NCBI RefSeq assembly: GCF_900105165.1
Contig: NZ_LT629740.1
Location: 744,001-808,000, forward strand
Origin: Mucilaginibacter mallensis
GTDB taxonomy: Bacteria > Bacteroidota > Bacteroidia > Sphingobacteriales > Sphingobacteriaceae
Direction of reading: 5' to 3'
Length of the DNA: 64,000 bases
Below the pieces are notes generated by a model. It searched no databases and was not told where the DNA came from. It saw only the letters and a list, made by a program, of their open reading frames with translations. Position numbers and translations under genes: made by a program. Shown here in pieces: positions 17,813-29,200 of the stretch. Each line of letters starts with the position of its first letter. Position 1 is the stretch's first letter.

Positions 17813-19603
17813 ATGAAGAAAATTTACATTCGTGTTGTTGTATTTGCCCTTTTTGTTTTTGCTTCGGGCTTGCTATCATGTAAGAAAAACTTTCTGGGGG
17901 CAACCACAATCACCAATCTTAATCAATCCACTGTTTTTGCTGATAGTACCAATACTGCTGCGTTTCTGGCGAATATTTACAGCAATATTGCGGTTAGTGA
18001 AGCCGCAAACAGTATGGGTAATGGAGGTTTGGACGCAGCCGGTGATGAAGGTGCTCCGGGTACTTTGCTGCCATCGCAGGCAACATACTGGGCTTCGGGT
18101 ATCATAAATGCTGCTAATGTTACAGATAACATATACAGTACCTGTTATACGCAGATCCGGGCCGTGAACCAGTTGCTGGCAAATATCAGTAAAACCAAGT
18201 TAACCCTGCCCGACAATCAACCCGGGAGCAGGGCGCAAATGAAGGCCGAAGCCCGGTTTTTACGGGCATGGTATTATGCTATATTGATAAAACACTATGG
18301 CGGTGTACCACTGGTGGGTAACAATATATATAATTATACCGATCCTATACCCGTACAGCGAGCTACTTATGCAGCCTGTGTTAGTTATATAACATCTGAA
18401 TGTGATTCGGCGGCCATGGTGCTTCCTTACACGCAGGCGGGGCCAAATTATGGCAGGGCTTCGGGTGGGGCGTGCCAGGCTTTAAAAGCCCGTGTGCTGT
18501 TGTATGCCGCCAGTCCGCTGTTTAACGGTACAACGCTGGTTGCTGATGCGGGCGGTTCAATTGATGCTTCAATTGTTGGCTATCCTGTTGCCGATCCGCA
18601 AAGATGGGTGCTGGCTAAAAATGCGGCTTATGCAGTGTTAAGATCAGGGTCTTATGCGCTAAATGTTGATAGCTCAAACAAAAGCAGGCCAGGACTCGGT
18701 TTTGTAGGTCTGTTTTGTGAAAGATCTAACCCTGAATATATTTTGCAGGTAATGTATAGTGATATTGACTATGGGCATCAATTGGAAGCCTTCTGGGATC
18801 CGCCATCAAGAGGCGGTGCAAATGGTGCCCAGCCATACCAGGAAGTGGTTGATCTCTTCCCAATGATAGACGGTAAGGATACCCTCACCTCGGCCTATAA
18901 ATATAATAGCCAAAACCCTTATGCTAATCGCGACCCTCGCCTGGGTTATACCATTATACACGATCAAACCGTATTGCCGGTAAGACTAAATCCACCTAAT
19001 AGAACCCCGGTCAATATTTATCTCACTAAAAACGCGGATGGATCTGTTACCAATACAGTTGGCGCTGATGCGGTTACGTTTGGCACAACAACCGGGTATT
19101 ATATCAACAAAATGCTTGATACCAACGCCTGCTCAACCGATATAACACAGCGTACAAGGCGCTGCCAGCCACTCATGCGTTATGCTGAAGTGCTGTTGAA
19201 TTATGCCGAAGCGTATAATGAATCGAAAGGTACCGACTCGGCATATGTGGTATTAAAAGCCTTGAGAGCCAGGGCCGGTATTCAGGCCGGAGCAGATGGT
19301 ATGTATGGCCTTGCTGTTGGTATGGGGCAAACGCAAATGCGCACAGCTATACAACTGGAGCGCCGTTTAGAGCTTGCTTATGAAGGGTTCCGGTTTTGGG
19401 ATGTGCGCCGCTGGAAAATTGCCGGTACTGAAGAGAATAAATTATTTCACGGGATGATGGTGCTTCATTCGGGCTCGGCGGTCACTTATAATGTTTTCGC
19501 TATTCTGCCTCAGCATTCATTTTCAGCGCGTATGTATTTGTGGCCATTGCCACAGCAAGAGATAGGTAAATCAAAAGACCTGGTACAAAATCCGGGTTAT
19601 TAA
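17813..19603 (+). CDS. SusD/RagB family surface glycan-binding lipoprotein (first copy)
   Basis: The 596-residue protein begins with a lipoprotein signal peptide (lipobox LLSC, then KK), as usual for SusD. The TPR-rich SusD fold is shown by EARFLRAWYYAILIKHYGGVPLV, ALKARVLLYAASPLFNGTT, MRYAEVLLNYAEAYNE and LERRLELAYEGFRFWDVRRW. SusD proteins sit on the outer surface as a lid over a SusC channel and hand over oligosaccharides. Unusually, it is not directly preceded by a SusC gene; two small lipoprotein genes and a SusC follow. It shares strong similarity with the second SusD at 24401. Confidence 0.92.
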   Translation: MKKIYIRVVVFALFVFASGLLSCKKNFLGATTITNLNQSTVFADSTNTAAFLANIYSNIAVSEAANSMGNGGLDAAGDEGAPGTLLPSQATYWASGIINAANVTDNIYSTCYTQIRAVNQLLANISKTKLTLPDNQPGSRAQMKAEARFLRAWYYAILIKHYGGVPLVGNNIYNYTDPIPVQRATYAACVSYITSECDSAAMVLPYTQAGPNYGRASGGACQALKARVLLYAASPLFNGTTLVADAGGSIDASIVGYPVADPQRWVLAKNAAYAVLRSGSYALNVDSSNKSRPGLGFVGLFCERSNPEYILQVMYSDIDYGHQLEAFWDPPSRGGANGAQPYQEVVDLFPMIDGKDTLTSAYKYNSQNPYANRDPRLGYTIIHDQTVLPVRLNPPNRTPVNIYLTKNADGSVTNTVGADAVTFGTTTGYYINKMLDTNACSTDITQRTRRCQPLMRYAEVLLNYAEAYNESKGTDSAYVVLKALRARAGIQAGADGMYGLAVGMGQTQMRTAIQLERRLELAYEGFRFWDVRRWKIAGTEENKLFHGMMVLHSGSAVTYNVFAILPQHSFSARMYLWPLPQQEIGKSKDLVQNPGY

Positions 19604-19631
19604 TCACACTTATTATAAGCTAATGCACAAT

Positions 19632-20078
19632 ATGAAATTCACCCGTAGATTTTTTATTCCCTGTATCCTATTAACGATAATGGTGTGGGCGTCATGTAAG
19701 GTTGATAAAGTGAGCCCTGTAACTGAATCGGTAAAAGATATTTCAGGCACCTGGAAAGTTATTAAGGCAACCAGGAATGGCACCGATATAACGGCCTATA
19801 ATGGTGTCGATTTTTCCCAGTTCAGTATTGTTTTTAAATCCGGTACATATACACTAAATAACCGGTTGCCATTTCTTACCGATACCAGCGGCACTTATTC
19901 GTTAAATGACCCGCAGTACCCTATGCAGATCTCATTTGCACCTGTAGGCGAAACCGCGATCAAAACAGATTTTGTTTACCCTATTGTTACGGGTGTGAGA
20001 AATATCGACCTCACATTTTCTGCAAATCCAGGCTGTAACTCCAACATATACATTTACACGTTACAAAAAGTTAATTAA
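19632..20078 (+). CDS. DUF5004-like surface lipoprotein of the Sus locus
   Basis: The 148-residue product starts with MKFTRRFFIPCILLTIMVWASCKVD, a lipoprotein signal with Cys after WAS. The rest resembles the DUF5004/lipocalin-like domain: SGTWKVIKATRNGTDIT, then SFSIVFKSG-like strands and DLTFSANPGC. Such small lipoproteins occur next to SusD genes and are thought to help bind glycans. An in-frame ATG three codons earlier is an equally possible start. It is 28 bases after SusD and 17 before the next gene. Confidence 0.65.
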   Translation: MKFTRRFFIPCILLTIMVWASCKVDKVSPVTESVKDISGTWKVIKATRNGTDITAYNGVDFSQFSIVFKSGTYTLNNRLPFLTDTSGTYSLNDPQYPMQISFAPVGETAIKTDFVYPIVTGVRNIDLTFSANPGCNSNIYIYTLQKVN

Positions 20079-20095
20079 TACAAAGGAGCTGATAT

Positions 20096-21115
20096 ATGAA
20101 ATCAAAATTACATATAAAAATAAAGGGTAGTTATCTCTGGAAAATTTGTGCCGTTATTGTAATAATAGTAGTAATGACCTGCTGCTCCACAGATATTTTA
20201 AGCGTTGATCAGCCATCTACTGCAACAGTTGGGCAAACCATCCCTATTACCATGAAGGTATTATATACTAATACCGACGTAACTGCCAACATGGTGGTAG
20301 CTGTATTATTACCCGTAGGCTGGAATGGCGCTAAAAACTTAACCATGACCTACACCAGTCCAATTGGTAATGGCACATTTAATGTGATGCCCAGTACTAC
20401 TACCGAGCCTGCCAGCGGCGGCTTATATAATTGGCCAACCGCTTTAATGAACAAGTTTGGCATTGTTAACAATTACATCAAGGATATGGAGTGGGTTGTT
20501 TTTGTATCAGATAAAGCCTATACCAACCCTACTACAACAGTAACCGTTAATATGAAGCTTACCGTTGGTGCCGATGGTGGTAACGCAAACGTGGCCTTGG
20601 CTTATGTTGTAGCCGAAACTAATGACGGCTTAAAAGCCAATGACGGTAATATAGAGAAAAGCCCTCCTGATACTTACGAATTTTATGAATTATACTCAAC
20701 ACCATGTCTTGATGTATCAGGATCGGCATCAGGCAGTATTGAGGATTTTTGTGATGCGCCGCTTACCACGATTGATCCCTTTAAGGCATTAACGGACGAC
20801 TTTGTGACCGTTAACTTTGATGCCACCATATTAAAAAATAATTTATTGGGGGCTACCAATGTATACCTCAAAGCTATTGCTCAGGATGTATCAGGTAATA
20901 CCTATAATGGCCCGGTAGTACCTGCCAAATCGCTGATGGCGCAGGTTAGTACAAATAAATATCAAATAACTATTTGGCCCAGGGCCTATTTTGGAGTGCC
21001 TAAAACGCAAACACTTAGCACCATGAAATACGTGATTACTGATGTAACAGGTAATACGGTTGTAGGCGCCAACGCCACAACTGAGCCTATTACATATGGG
21101 TTTACCTGTAAATAA
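20096..21115 (+). CDS. DUF4961-like surface protein of the Sus locus
   Basis: The 339-residue protein has a hydrophobic N-terminal segment (ICAVIVIIVVMTCCS) that fits a lipoprotein signal. The body is beta-rich with PSTATVGQTIPITMKV, LPVGWNGAKNLTMTY and KDMEWVVFVSDKAY, patterns of DUF4961 proteins, which commonly accompany DUF5004 proteins in Sus loci. It probably forms Ig-like modules on the cell surface. A sugar-binding role is inferred from context only. Confidence 0.6.
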   Translation: MKSKLHIKIKGSYLWKICAVIVIIVVMTCCSTDILSVDQPSTATVGQTIPITMKVLYTNTDVTANMVVAVLLPVGWNGAKNLTMTYTSPIGNGTFNVMPSTTTEPASGGLYNWPTALMNKFGIVNNYIKDMEWVVFVSDKAYTNPTTTVTVNMKLTVGADGGNANVALAYVVAETNDGLKANDGNIEKSPPDTYEFYELYSTPCLDVSGSASGSIEDFCDAPLTTIDPFKALTDDFVTVNFDATILKNNLLGATNVYLKAIAQDVSGNTYNGPVVPAKSLMAQVSTNKYQITIWPRAYFGVPKTQTLSTMKYVITDVTGNTVVGANATTEPITYGFTCK

Positions 21116-21225
21116 TATATAAAAACCATGATTTAAAACCGTATGGCTTAATGATATTTTTTATGATCATGTCACTTACGGATGGGAGACTTAATTTTTA
21201 TTAATAATTATTAAAATCTGATTCT

Positions 21226-24200
21226 ATGCTTCATTGCTACTCAAAAAAATGCTTTACAGGAATCATCATTATACTGATGCTTATACTGGCAAAAAGCAGT
21301 TATGCCTCCATACAAAAGGATACAACGGCTAAAACGGCAACCAACCCGCCGGGATTAATTACAGGTAAAGTAGTTGATGAAGATAATCGCGCTTTAAAGG
21401 GGGTGAGAATTGTGGTAAACGGTCGCAGCGATTCTTCAAAAACCGATTTAGCCGGACGTTTTTTGGTGCGTGCTAAAATTGGTGATAAACTACAGTTCAG
21501 CTACCCAAATCATTATATAAATAATGTGGTTATTAATAATGCTGCCGATACACTGAGCGTAAGACTGCTCGACCATTACCTGAAATCGCCCGAAAAGATA
21601 GACGTATTATATGGTACAATAAATCCGGCAAATGAACTCGGTTCAATTTCTACTATTTATAACAATCAAATTACTACCACGCCGGGGCCAACCTATGTTT
21701 ATGCCCTGCCCGGTCAGTTAGCCGGCTTATATACGCAGCAAACCAGCGGTTTTACATCGGCACAAAATGTTGCCATATTACAACATTTCCTTTCAAGCAC
21801 CACGGCAAATTTTGCACCGGTTCATAACGTTATACCCAGCGATAATACAGAGTTTATCCTCACATCACGCGGGCAAAATGTAACTACTATTATCGATGGT
21901 ATCCAGCAAAATATTACGGCTATTGATCCTTCAAGTATCGAGTCAATTTCCATATTAAAGGATGCATTGTCAACCATCTTGCTGGGTATAAATAGTTCCA
22001 AACCAGTATTGTTGATCACTACTAAAAAGCCTGATTTGGGCGACCCTCGTATAACATTTACTACCGAGGCAGGTATACAGCAATCGCTTGGTTTACCAAC
22101 AGACCAGCTGCCAGCCTACCAATGGGCTTATTTGTATAACGAAGCTTTGCAAAACGACGGGAAACCCACGTTTTACACCAATGCCGATATAGAGGCCTAC
22201 CGCAATCACACCGACCCATACGGGCACCCGGATATTAACTGGTCGAAATTGTTACTTAAAACATATTCCCCGCTAATAACAGATAAATTGAACGTTAGCG
22301 GTGGAACCGAAAACGCACGCTATTATGTATCATTGGGTTATTTGGATCAGGGCGGTATTTTTAATGAGGCGCCGGGCCTTGATTATAGTACCAATACCAA
22401 TATAAGTCGTTACACCTTAAACAGTAATATAAGTGTCGACGTAAATAAAAACCTGAATGTTGATCTGCAAATGTATGGCCGTGTTCAGCAAATGTTTGAG
22501 CCGGGGAGTGGTTATGCCAGTATTTTAACAAACATTTTTACCACCCCTAACAACGGATATCCGGTGTATAATCCCGATGGATCATTTGGTGGTTCTTCAA
22601 CCATTTCAAATTTCACCAATAACTTATTATCGCAGGCGCAATATTCGGGCTATACACAAACCAATATAAAGGATGTATTGGTAAACCTCGATCTTAATTA
22701 TAAACTGGATAACGTTACAAAAGGCTTATCCTTTAAAGCAAAAGGTAACCTGGCTATTGAATCACAGGTATATATCACCCGTACCCAACAAAATAATGCG
22801 TATGGCTATTCGATAGTTGATAGTGCGGTAAAACTTACCTCTGTAGGTACAACAACTCCGTTAACCAATGTTTTTGCCACTGAGCTGTCTGCCCGCTATT
22901 CATTTGCGCAGGCCGCTCTTAATTACGACAGGCAATTCGGTAAAAACAGGTTCGGCGGCCAACTGCTGTATGATACCAAATCGTCAGTAGTAAGTTATGA
23001 TCTTTCGGCTGTCACCACTGATAAAGCTTTAAAGGTGAATTACGGCTACGATGATAAATATTTGTTTGAAGGCGCAATTAATAACAGCAGCTATAACAGG
23101 TATACGCCAGGGCACCAGGCAGGCTGGTTTTATGCAGCGGGTATTGGCTGGCAAATGGGTAAGGAAGATTTTATGAAAAGCATAAAATGGATCGACTCCT
23201 GGAAATGGCGCCTTACTTACGGTAAAACAGGCGATAACTCAAATGCCGGATACTATACTTATGAACAAACCTTTACCAGCGGCGGAGGATATCCGCAGGG
23301 CTTGAATTACGGAAGTGGAAGTGGCTATCAGGAAGTAACCCCAATTGCCGATCCAAGCCTGCGCTGGGCTAATGCTGAAAAGCTGGATTTTGGAACAGAT
23401 ATATCGTTGTTGCATAATCATTTGCAAATCGCGGCAGATTATTACCATGAAAGATATTATAACCTGGTTACAACAAGAGGTGCTACAATTGAATTATTAG
23501 GCACCGCTTATCCGCCGGAAAATATAGGTATCAACCTTTATAAAGGTGGTGAGCTTACCCTAACCTATAAAAACAACATTGATAACTTCAACTACTTTAT
23601 TACCGGTAATGGTTCACTGGTAGCATCAAAGGTTTTATATTTTGATGAAGAGCCCCCAAAATATCCATGGAACGCTCATACAGGCTTGCCGGTAACCGCA
23701 ATATTTGGTTATAAAAACATCGGATTTTATTCGGTAGAGGATGTTGCCAAACATGCGGCAACCATAGCGGGCTATTCTGCACAGCCGGGCGATCTTAAAT
23801 ACGCCGACCTTAACGGCGACGGCGTGGTTGACCAGTACGATCAAACAGCCATCGGCGGCCTAAAGCCATTGGTGTTTTATGGTGGTACTTTAGGTTTCAA
23901 TTACAAAGGATTTAGCTTCAGCGTAATACTACAGGGCGTATTTAACCGCCAGGTGAGCGTTGATAATTCTTACGATGCACCATTACAGGGCCTTGGTCTA
24001 CTTGGTACCGGGGCCAGCGGTCAGGCTTATGCAAATGCAGTAGGCCGGTGGACGCCGGAAACAGCAGCAACGGCTACATTGCCGCGCTTATCAGTTGTTC
24101 AGGATGAAGCGAACGGTAATAACGTACAGATGTCGTCCTTCTATGTTAAATCAGGCGATTATTTCAGGGTGAAAAATGCGGAGATCGGTTATGAATTACC

Positions 24201-24375
24201 ACTAAGATGGGCTACAAGGTTAAGGTTATCAGGTATAAGGGTATTTGTAAACGGAGAAAACCTGTTTACCGTAGCCGGTTACCAGGGTTTCCCGGGGTAT
24301 GATCCGGAAGTTAACGGAGTTGGCGCGTATCCAATTCAAAGAGTGATTAATGCCGGGTTAACTGTGAAGCTATAA
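21226..24375 (+). CDS. SusC/RagA TonB-linked outer-membrane transporter (first copy)
   Basis: The 1049-residue protein has a signal sequence, a carboxypeptidase-like regulatory domain (GLITGKVVDEDNRALKGV near residues 45-115), a plug domain and a 22-strand-type barrel ending in NAGLTVKL. The plug motif is unusual: LKDALSTILLGINSSKPVLLITTK, where most SusC proteins have LKDAS.TAIYG.RGANGV. The periplasmic calcium-like segment DLNGDGVVDQYDQ is present. It transports oligosaccharides across the outer membrane with TonB. The SusD gene at 24401 follows by 25 bases and is its probable partner. Confidence 0.92.
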   Translation: MLHCYSKKCFTGIIIILMLILAKSSYASIQKDTTAKTATNPPGLITGKVVDEDNRALKGVRIVVNGRSDSSKTDLAGRFLVRAKIGDKLQFSYPNHYINNVVINNAADTLSVRLLDHYLKSPEKIDVLYGTINPANELGSISTIYNNQITTTPGPTYVYALPGQLAGLYTQQTSGFTSAQNVAILQHFLSSTTANFAPVHNVIPSDNTEFILTSRGQNVTTIIDGIQQNITAIDPSSIESISILKDALSTILLGINSSKPVLLITTKKPDLGDPRITFTTEAGIQQSLGLPTDQLPAYQWAYLYNEALQNDGKPTFYTNADIEAYRNHTDPYGHPDINWSKLLLKTYSPLITDKLNVSGGTENARYYVSLGYLDQGGIFNEAPGLDYSTNTNISRYTLNSNISVDVNKNLNVDLQMYGRVQQMFEPGSGYASILTNIFTTPNNGYPVYNPDGSFGGSSTISNFTNNLLSQAQYSGYTQTNIKDVLVNLDLNYKLDNVTKGLSFKAKGNLAIESQVYITRTQQNNAYGYSIVDSAVKLTSVGTTTPLTNVFATELSARYSFAQAALNYDRQFGKNRFGGQLLYDTKSSVVSYDLSAVTTDKALKVNYGYDDKYLFEGAINNSSYNRYTPGHQAGWFYAAGIGWQMGKEDFMKSIKWIDSWKWRLTYGKTGDNSNAGYYTYEQTFTSGGGYPQGLNYGSGSGYQEVTPIADPSLRWANAEKLDFGTDISLLHNHLQIAADYYHERYYNLVTTRGATIELLGTAYPPENIGINLYKGGELTLTYKNNIDNFNYFITGNGSLVASKVLYFDEEPPKYPWNAHTGLPVTAIFGYKNIGFYSVEDVAKHAATIAGYSAQPGDLKYADLNGDGVVDQYDQTAIGGLKPLVFYGGTLGFNYKGFSFSVILQGVFNRQVSVDNSYDAPLQGLGLLGTGASGQAYANAVGRWTPETAATATLPRLSVVQDEANGNNVQMSSFYVKSGDYFRVKNAEIGYELPLRWATRLRLSGIRVFVNGENLFTVAGYQGFPGYDPEVNGVGAYPIQRVINAGLTVKL

Positions 24376-24400
24376 TTTGATGATTATAAAATTTAAGATG

Positions 24401-26176
24401 ATGAAGAATTACAAAATCATACTACTGATATTGGGAGCAGTTTCCCTGGTTACAGCCTGCAAAAAATATGGAACATTTCCTGTTGCGCAGATCACTATCG
24501 ACCGCGTATTTGATCCCCGGGATTCACTGGGAACAAATGCATATGCGTTTCTGCAAAACGTATATGCTACTATGCTCAATGGGCATAATCGTGTAGGTGG
24601 TGATTATCTTGATGCAGCTACAGATGATGCTGTGTCATCAGCAGCTTCAAGCTCAAACCAGGTTACCCAGTTATCAACAGATGCCTATAACTCAGGTACA
24701 TTTACTGATGGTGCCGGCGATAATGTATGGGCAAATTATTATAGCGGTATCAGGCAGGCAAACATATTCATAGCCAATATTGGCGTAGTACCTGTTGAGG
24801 CCACCCTCCCAAATCATCCTGAAATATCTATGAAATATGCATGGAAAAACGAAGCGCGTTTTCTAAGGGCTTATTTCTACTTCGAACTGGTTAAGCGTTA
24901 TGGTGGCGTACCGCTGTTGGGCGATAAGGTTTATAACGTAACCGATAACTTAGCATTGCCGCGCAATACTTTTTCTGATTGTATAAATTATATAGTAAGC
25001 GAATGCAATGCCATAAAAGGGGATAGCATATTGCAGGCTCCATACGCATCTACATCTAATTACGGGCGGGTTACGAATGCTGCAGTGCTGGCTTTAAAGG
25101 CAAAAGCGTTGTTGTATGCCGCCAGCCCTTTATTTAACGGTACCACATTGGTTAAAGATGCCGGAACAGGCCAGGGTCCGCGAAACACAACTAATGCAGC
25201 ACTTGTAGGTTACCCAAGCGCCGACCCTAACAGGTGGCAGCTGGCAGCAAATGCCGCCCAGGATGTGATAAATCTGGGTGTATTTAGTTTGGATGGAAAC
25301 GGGTTTCAGGATATTTTCCTTACCCAAAATAACCCCGAACTTATTTTTATACGCCAGGGCGATAACGGAAATAATGTGGAAAACAATAATGCCCCTATAG
25401 GTTTCCCTAGTGCGGTAGCAAAAGGTGTAACAAGCCCAACTCAGGACCTGATTAATGCTTTCCCTATGATATCCGGCTTAAATATTAATGATCCTAACGG
25501 GCATTATAATCCTGATTCACCGTATGCACGCAGAGATCCGCGGCTTTTATTTACCGTGTTTGTAAACGGTCAGCGATGGTTAAATACAAATTTACAATTA
25601 TATCAGGGTGGCCAGAGTATACCTAACAGTGGCGTACAGCAAACAGTAAGCGGTTACTATCTGCATAAATTTATGGGTCATTCCGAAGCGCTTAACGGCT
25701 TTGCCGCGCACAGCGAGGATTGGGTGATCTTTCGTTATGCTGAAATACTGCTCAATTATGCGGAGGCAGAAAACGAAGCCGTTGGCCCTAATGCGGCTGA
25801 TTACCAGGTGCTGAAAACCATTCGGGGCAGGGCAGGGATTGCAGCGGGTACTGATGGTAATTATGGCATTCAAGCTTTAGGAAGCATAACACAGGATTCA
25901 TTACGCAGCGCTATCCATAATGAAAGGCGCCTTGAATTTGCATTTGAAGAACAAAGATTTTTTGACCTGCGCCGATGGAAGGTAGCCGCAGCATATATGA
26001 ACCAGGCGCGCATGGGATTACAGTTGATATCAAACAACCAGTTAACCTATAATTATGTGCCAATACTGCCTGCCGTGTTTAAAGTAAACAGTTTTACACC
26101 AAAGCAATATTTACAACCTATACCATATGGCGAAGTTGTTAAGAATCCGCAGATGCAGCAAAACCCAGGATGGTAA
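24401..26176 (+). CDS. SusD/RagB family surface glycan-binding lipoprotein (second copy)
   Basis: The ATG at 24401 gives MKNYKIILLILGAVSLVTAC, a clean lipoprotein signal; earlier in-frame starts exist at 24380 and 24398. The 592-residue product has the SusD motifs NEARFLRAYFYFELVKRYGG, ALKAKALLYAASPLFNG, FRYAEILLNYAEAENE and NERRLEFAFEEQRFFDLRRW. It is flanked by SusC genes on both sides, 25 bases after one and 42 before the other, so it could pair with either. The upstream one is the standard arrangement. Confidence 0.92.
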   Translation: MKNYKIILLILGAVSLVTACKKYGTFPVAQITIDRVFDPRDSLGTNAYAFLQNVYATMLNGHNRVGGDYLDAATDDAVSSAASSSNQVTQLSTDAYNSGTFTDGAGDNVWANYYSGIRQANIFIANIGVVPVEATLPNHPEISMKYAWKNEARFLRAYFYFELVKRYGGVPLLGDKVYNVTDNLALPRNTFSDCINYIVSECNAIKGDSILQAPYASTSNYGRVTNAAVLALKAKALLYAASPLFNGTTLVKDAGTGQGPRNTTNAALVGYPSADPNRWQLAANAAQDVINLGVFSLDGNGFQDIFLTQNNPELIFIRQGDNGNNVENNNAPIGFPSAVAKGVTSPTQDLINAFPMISGLNINDPNGHYNPDSPYARRDPRLLFTVFVNGQRWLNTNLQLYQGGQSIPNSGVQQTVSGYYLHKFMGHSEALNGFAAHSEDWVIFRYAEILLNYAEAENEAVGPNAADYQVLKTIRGRAGIAAGTDGNYGIQALGSITQDSLRSAIHNERRLEFAFEEQRFFDLRRWKVAAAYMNQARMGLQLISNNQLTYNYVPILPAVFKVNSFTPKQYLQPIPYGEVVKNPQMQQNPGW

Positions 26177-26218
26177 TAATTAATAAATATTTCAATTTAA
26201 ATCATTAATTAAACGGTT

Positions 26219-29200
26219 ATGAGAAAAATAATACTTTTCTTTCTAGTTATAATTACCATGCTTCCGGCTGCTTTGTATGCGCAGAGTATTACGGTTACAG
26301 GTACCATAAAAGATATTGAGGGGGTGTTGCCGGGTGCCACAGTTTATGAAAAAGGAATGCCCTCAAACCTGATCATAACAGGGTCAGCAGGTAAATTTAA
26401 ATTAACCTTAAAAGGTACATCAAATACACTTGTTGTAACGTTTATTGGTTATTCCACACAGGAATTTCATGTCGGCATAAAAAAGAACGACCTCGATATC
26501 ATATTACAGCCAAATGCCGAAGGCTTGGACGAGGTAGCTGTAGTTGGCTTTACCAAAAGTAAACGTGTTACATCTACAGGAGCTGTGAGCTCTATACAGG
26601 CGGCCGAGATACGTACAGTACCAACAGCAAATGTTCAAAATGCGCTTGCTGGTAGATTGCCGGGTTTCTTCTCACAGCAAACTTCCGGTCAGCCGGGAAA
26701 AGATGCATCTGATTTTTTCATCAGGGGTGTAAGTTCATTAAATGCCTCCAATCAGCCGTTGATTTTGGTTGATGATATTGAATACACCTACGATCAGTTA
26801 CAGCAGATAAACGTAAACGAAATTGAAAGCATTAGTATATTAAAAGATGCATCATCAACCGCTATATATGGTATAAAAGGTGCCAACGGTGTATTGATTG
26901 TAACTACTCGGCGTGGTAAAAAAGGCGCGCCTCAATTCAATTTGCGTATTGAAGGTGGTTTGCAAAGTCCAACCAAAGTGCCTAAATTCTTAAATTCCTA
27001 TCAGTCGGCAACCCTGGTTGATGAGGCAGAAACAAATGATGGCGTAGCTCCAGGAGCCTTAACCTTTCAACCTTCGGATTTAGCGGCATTTAAAAATAAT
27101 ACCGATCCCTATGGTCACCCCAATACCGACTGGTATGATGATATCTTCAGGAAATATACCTACCAGGCCAATACTAACCTTGATATATCGGGGGGTAATG
27201 ACCGCGTAAAATATTTTATATCGGGCGGCGCGTTTACGCAAAATGGTAATACCAAAAACTTTAACGATCCGCAGGACCAGGTAAATACCAACTACTATTT
27301 CACCCGTTATGATTTCAGATCAAACCTCGATCTAAAAGCCAATAAAACACTGGACCTGCGATTAGATGTAACCACCCGTTTTGGCGACCTTAATGCTCCG
27401 GGCCTTAATTCTCCCATAAGTACCATTTATGATTTCAGAACAGAGAGTCCGTTTTCAGCTCCGTTTATCAATCCTAACGGGAGCTATGCTTACAATAACT
27501 CCGTTTTTAATATATCCAAAGAGCCTACACTTAATGCCCAACTAGCAAATGGTGGGTACCAGCATAACCGCAGAACAGATTTTAACGTGTTAATTGGCGG
27601 TGTGCAAAATTTAAGTTCAATAACAGACGGCCTTACCTTAACGGCCAGGGTAGCATTTGCCAGTAGTGAAGATTATGGGATAAATACAACTTACCTTGCA
27701 GGAAACCCCAATACCACTTTTCCAACTTATTATTATAACTCAGCCACAAAAACTTATACAAAAAATCCTGCTGCACCTTATGTAGCCCAGGTATTCGATA
27801 TTTTTGGGGGAACTGATATTTATACCAATAATACCAATATTCAGCTCTTTTCAAATTACGACCGCACATTTGGCGATAACCATTTCACTGGTTTGTTCTT
27901 GATTAATCAGCAGGAAATAAATGACCAGGCCACAGCGCCACAGAATTACAGAGGGCTATCCCTGAAGGTTGGTTATGATTATAAACAGAAATATTTAATT
28001 GAAGTAAACAGCGCTTACAATGGTACCGACAGGTTTGCTGCCGGGCACCAGTTCGGGTTTTTCCCGGCATTTGGTGCAGGGTATGTGCTCTCAAGAGAGA
28101 AGTTTTTTAAAGACGCGCTACCGACCTTCAGTTTATTTAAATTAAGGTTCTCTTATGGTGTGGTCGGTTCTGATGGCGCGCCGGGTAATCAATACATCTA
28201 TCAGCAAACCTATAACCAGGGCGGCCTTTATGGCTTTGGCGAAACTGCGCCGCAAACACCTATTACAGGTATTTATGAAGGAACGCTGGGCAACCCTGAC
28301 GTTGTTTGGGAAAGAGACAAAAAAGCCGATCTGGGTGTTGATATGAACCTGCTGCATGATAAGCTTTCCGTAACCTTTGATGTATTCCATGATATCCGTT
28401 ACGATGAGTTTGTTATTCCGGGTGCTATTCCTGAGGTGCTTGGCGTGGGCGTTCCTTATATAAACGCGGGCAGGGTATCCAACCATGGTTATGATGGGCA
28501 GATAAGTTATCATGATAATATAGGCAAAGTGCAATATAATGCCAGTTTGGTGGTTTCTTATGCCAAAAATAAAATACTTTATGAGGCCGAAACACAACCG
28601 GCCTATCCAAACCTGGCCCGTACAGGTAACCCTATTAACCAGCCATTCGGGTATCATTTCCTGAACTATTATACACAGGCACAAATTAACCAGGCAACGG
28701 CTTATATCAATGCACATGGTAGTAACGCGCCGGTAATTCAAAATGGTAAGGTTATAGCTTCTGATCCGATTGGCGTTCCTGCATATGCTGATAGCCCGAA
28801 TGGTATAACTATCCTGCATGCAGGTGATTTACGTTATGCTGATTTAAATGGCGACGGTGTAATAGATGCAAACGACCAAAAAGCGATAGGCTATCCAAAT
28901 CTTCCTAATACATCTGCAGGCTTAACGCTTGGGGCTGCTTATAAAGGCTTCAGCATAAGTGTGCTGTTCCAGGGTTCATGGAATTATAGCGTAATTATTA
29001 CCGGCAATGGTATCGAACCGTTTGAAAGCCAGTTTCAACCCATTGACCTGAAAGCCTGGACCCCAGCAACTGCCGCTACGGCGCAATTTCCGCGCCTGAG
29101 CACCAATTTTGCAGGTACAGTCGATAGTCCGTCGGGCTACCCGTCTGATTATTGGTACATAAACGCCTGGTATCTGCGTGTAAAAACAATTGATATCGGT

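Noticed and set aside
26205..26221. TTAAACGGTTAT at the start of the second SusC as another LacI-type operator
   Set aside because: It lacks the TTTGCTAAA half and differs in centre spacing, and it overlaps the start codon; similarity is too weak.
28142..28819. A 225-codon minus-strand frame inside the second SusC gene
   Set aside because: It is fully antisense to a clear SusC gene, has a composition unlike real proteins here and no recognisable motif.
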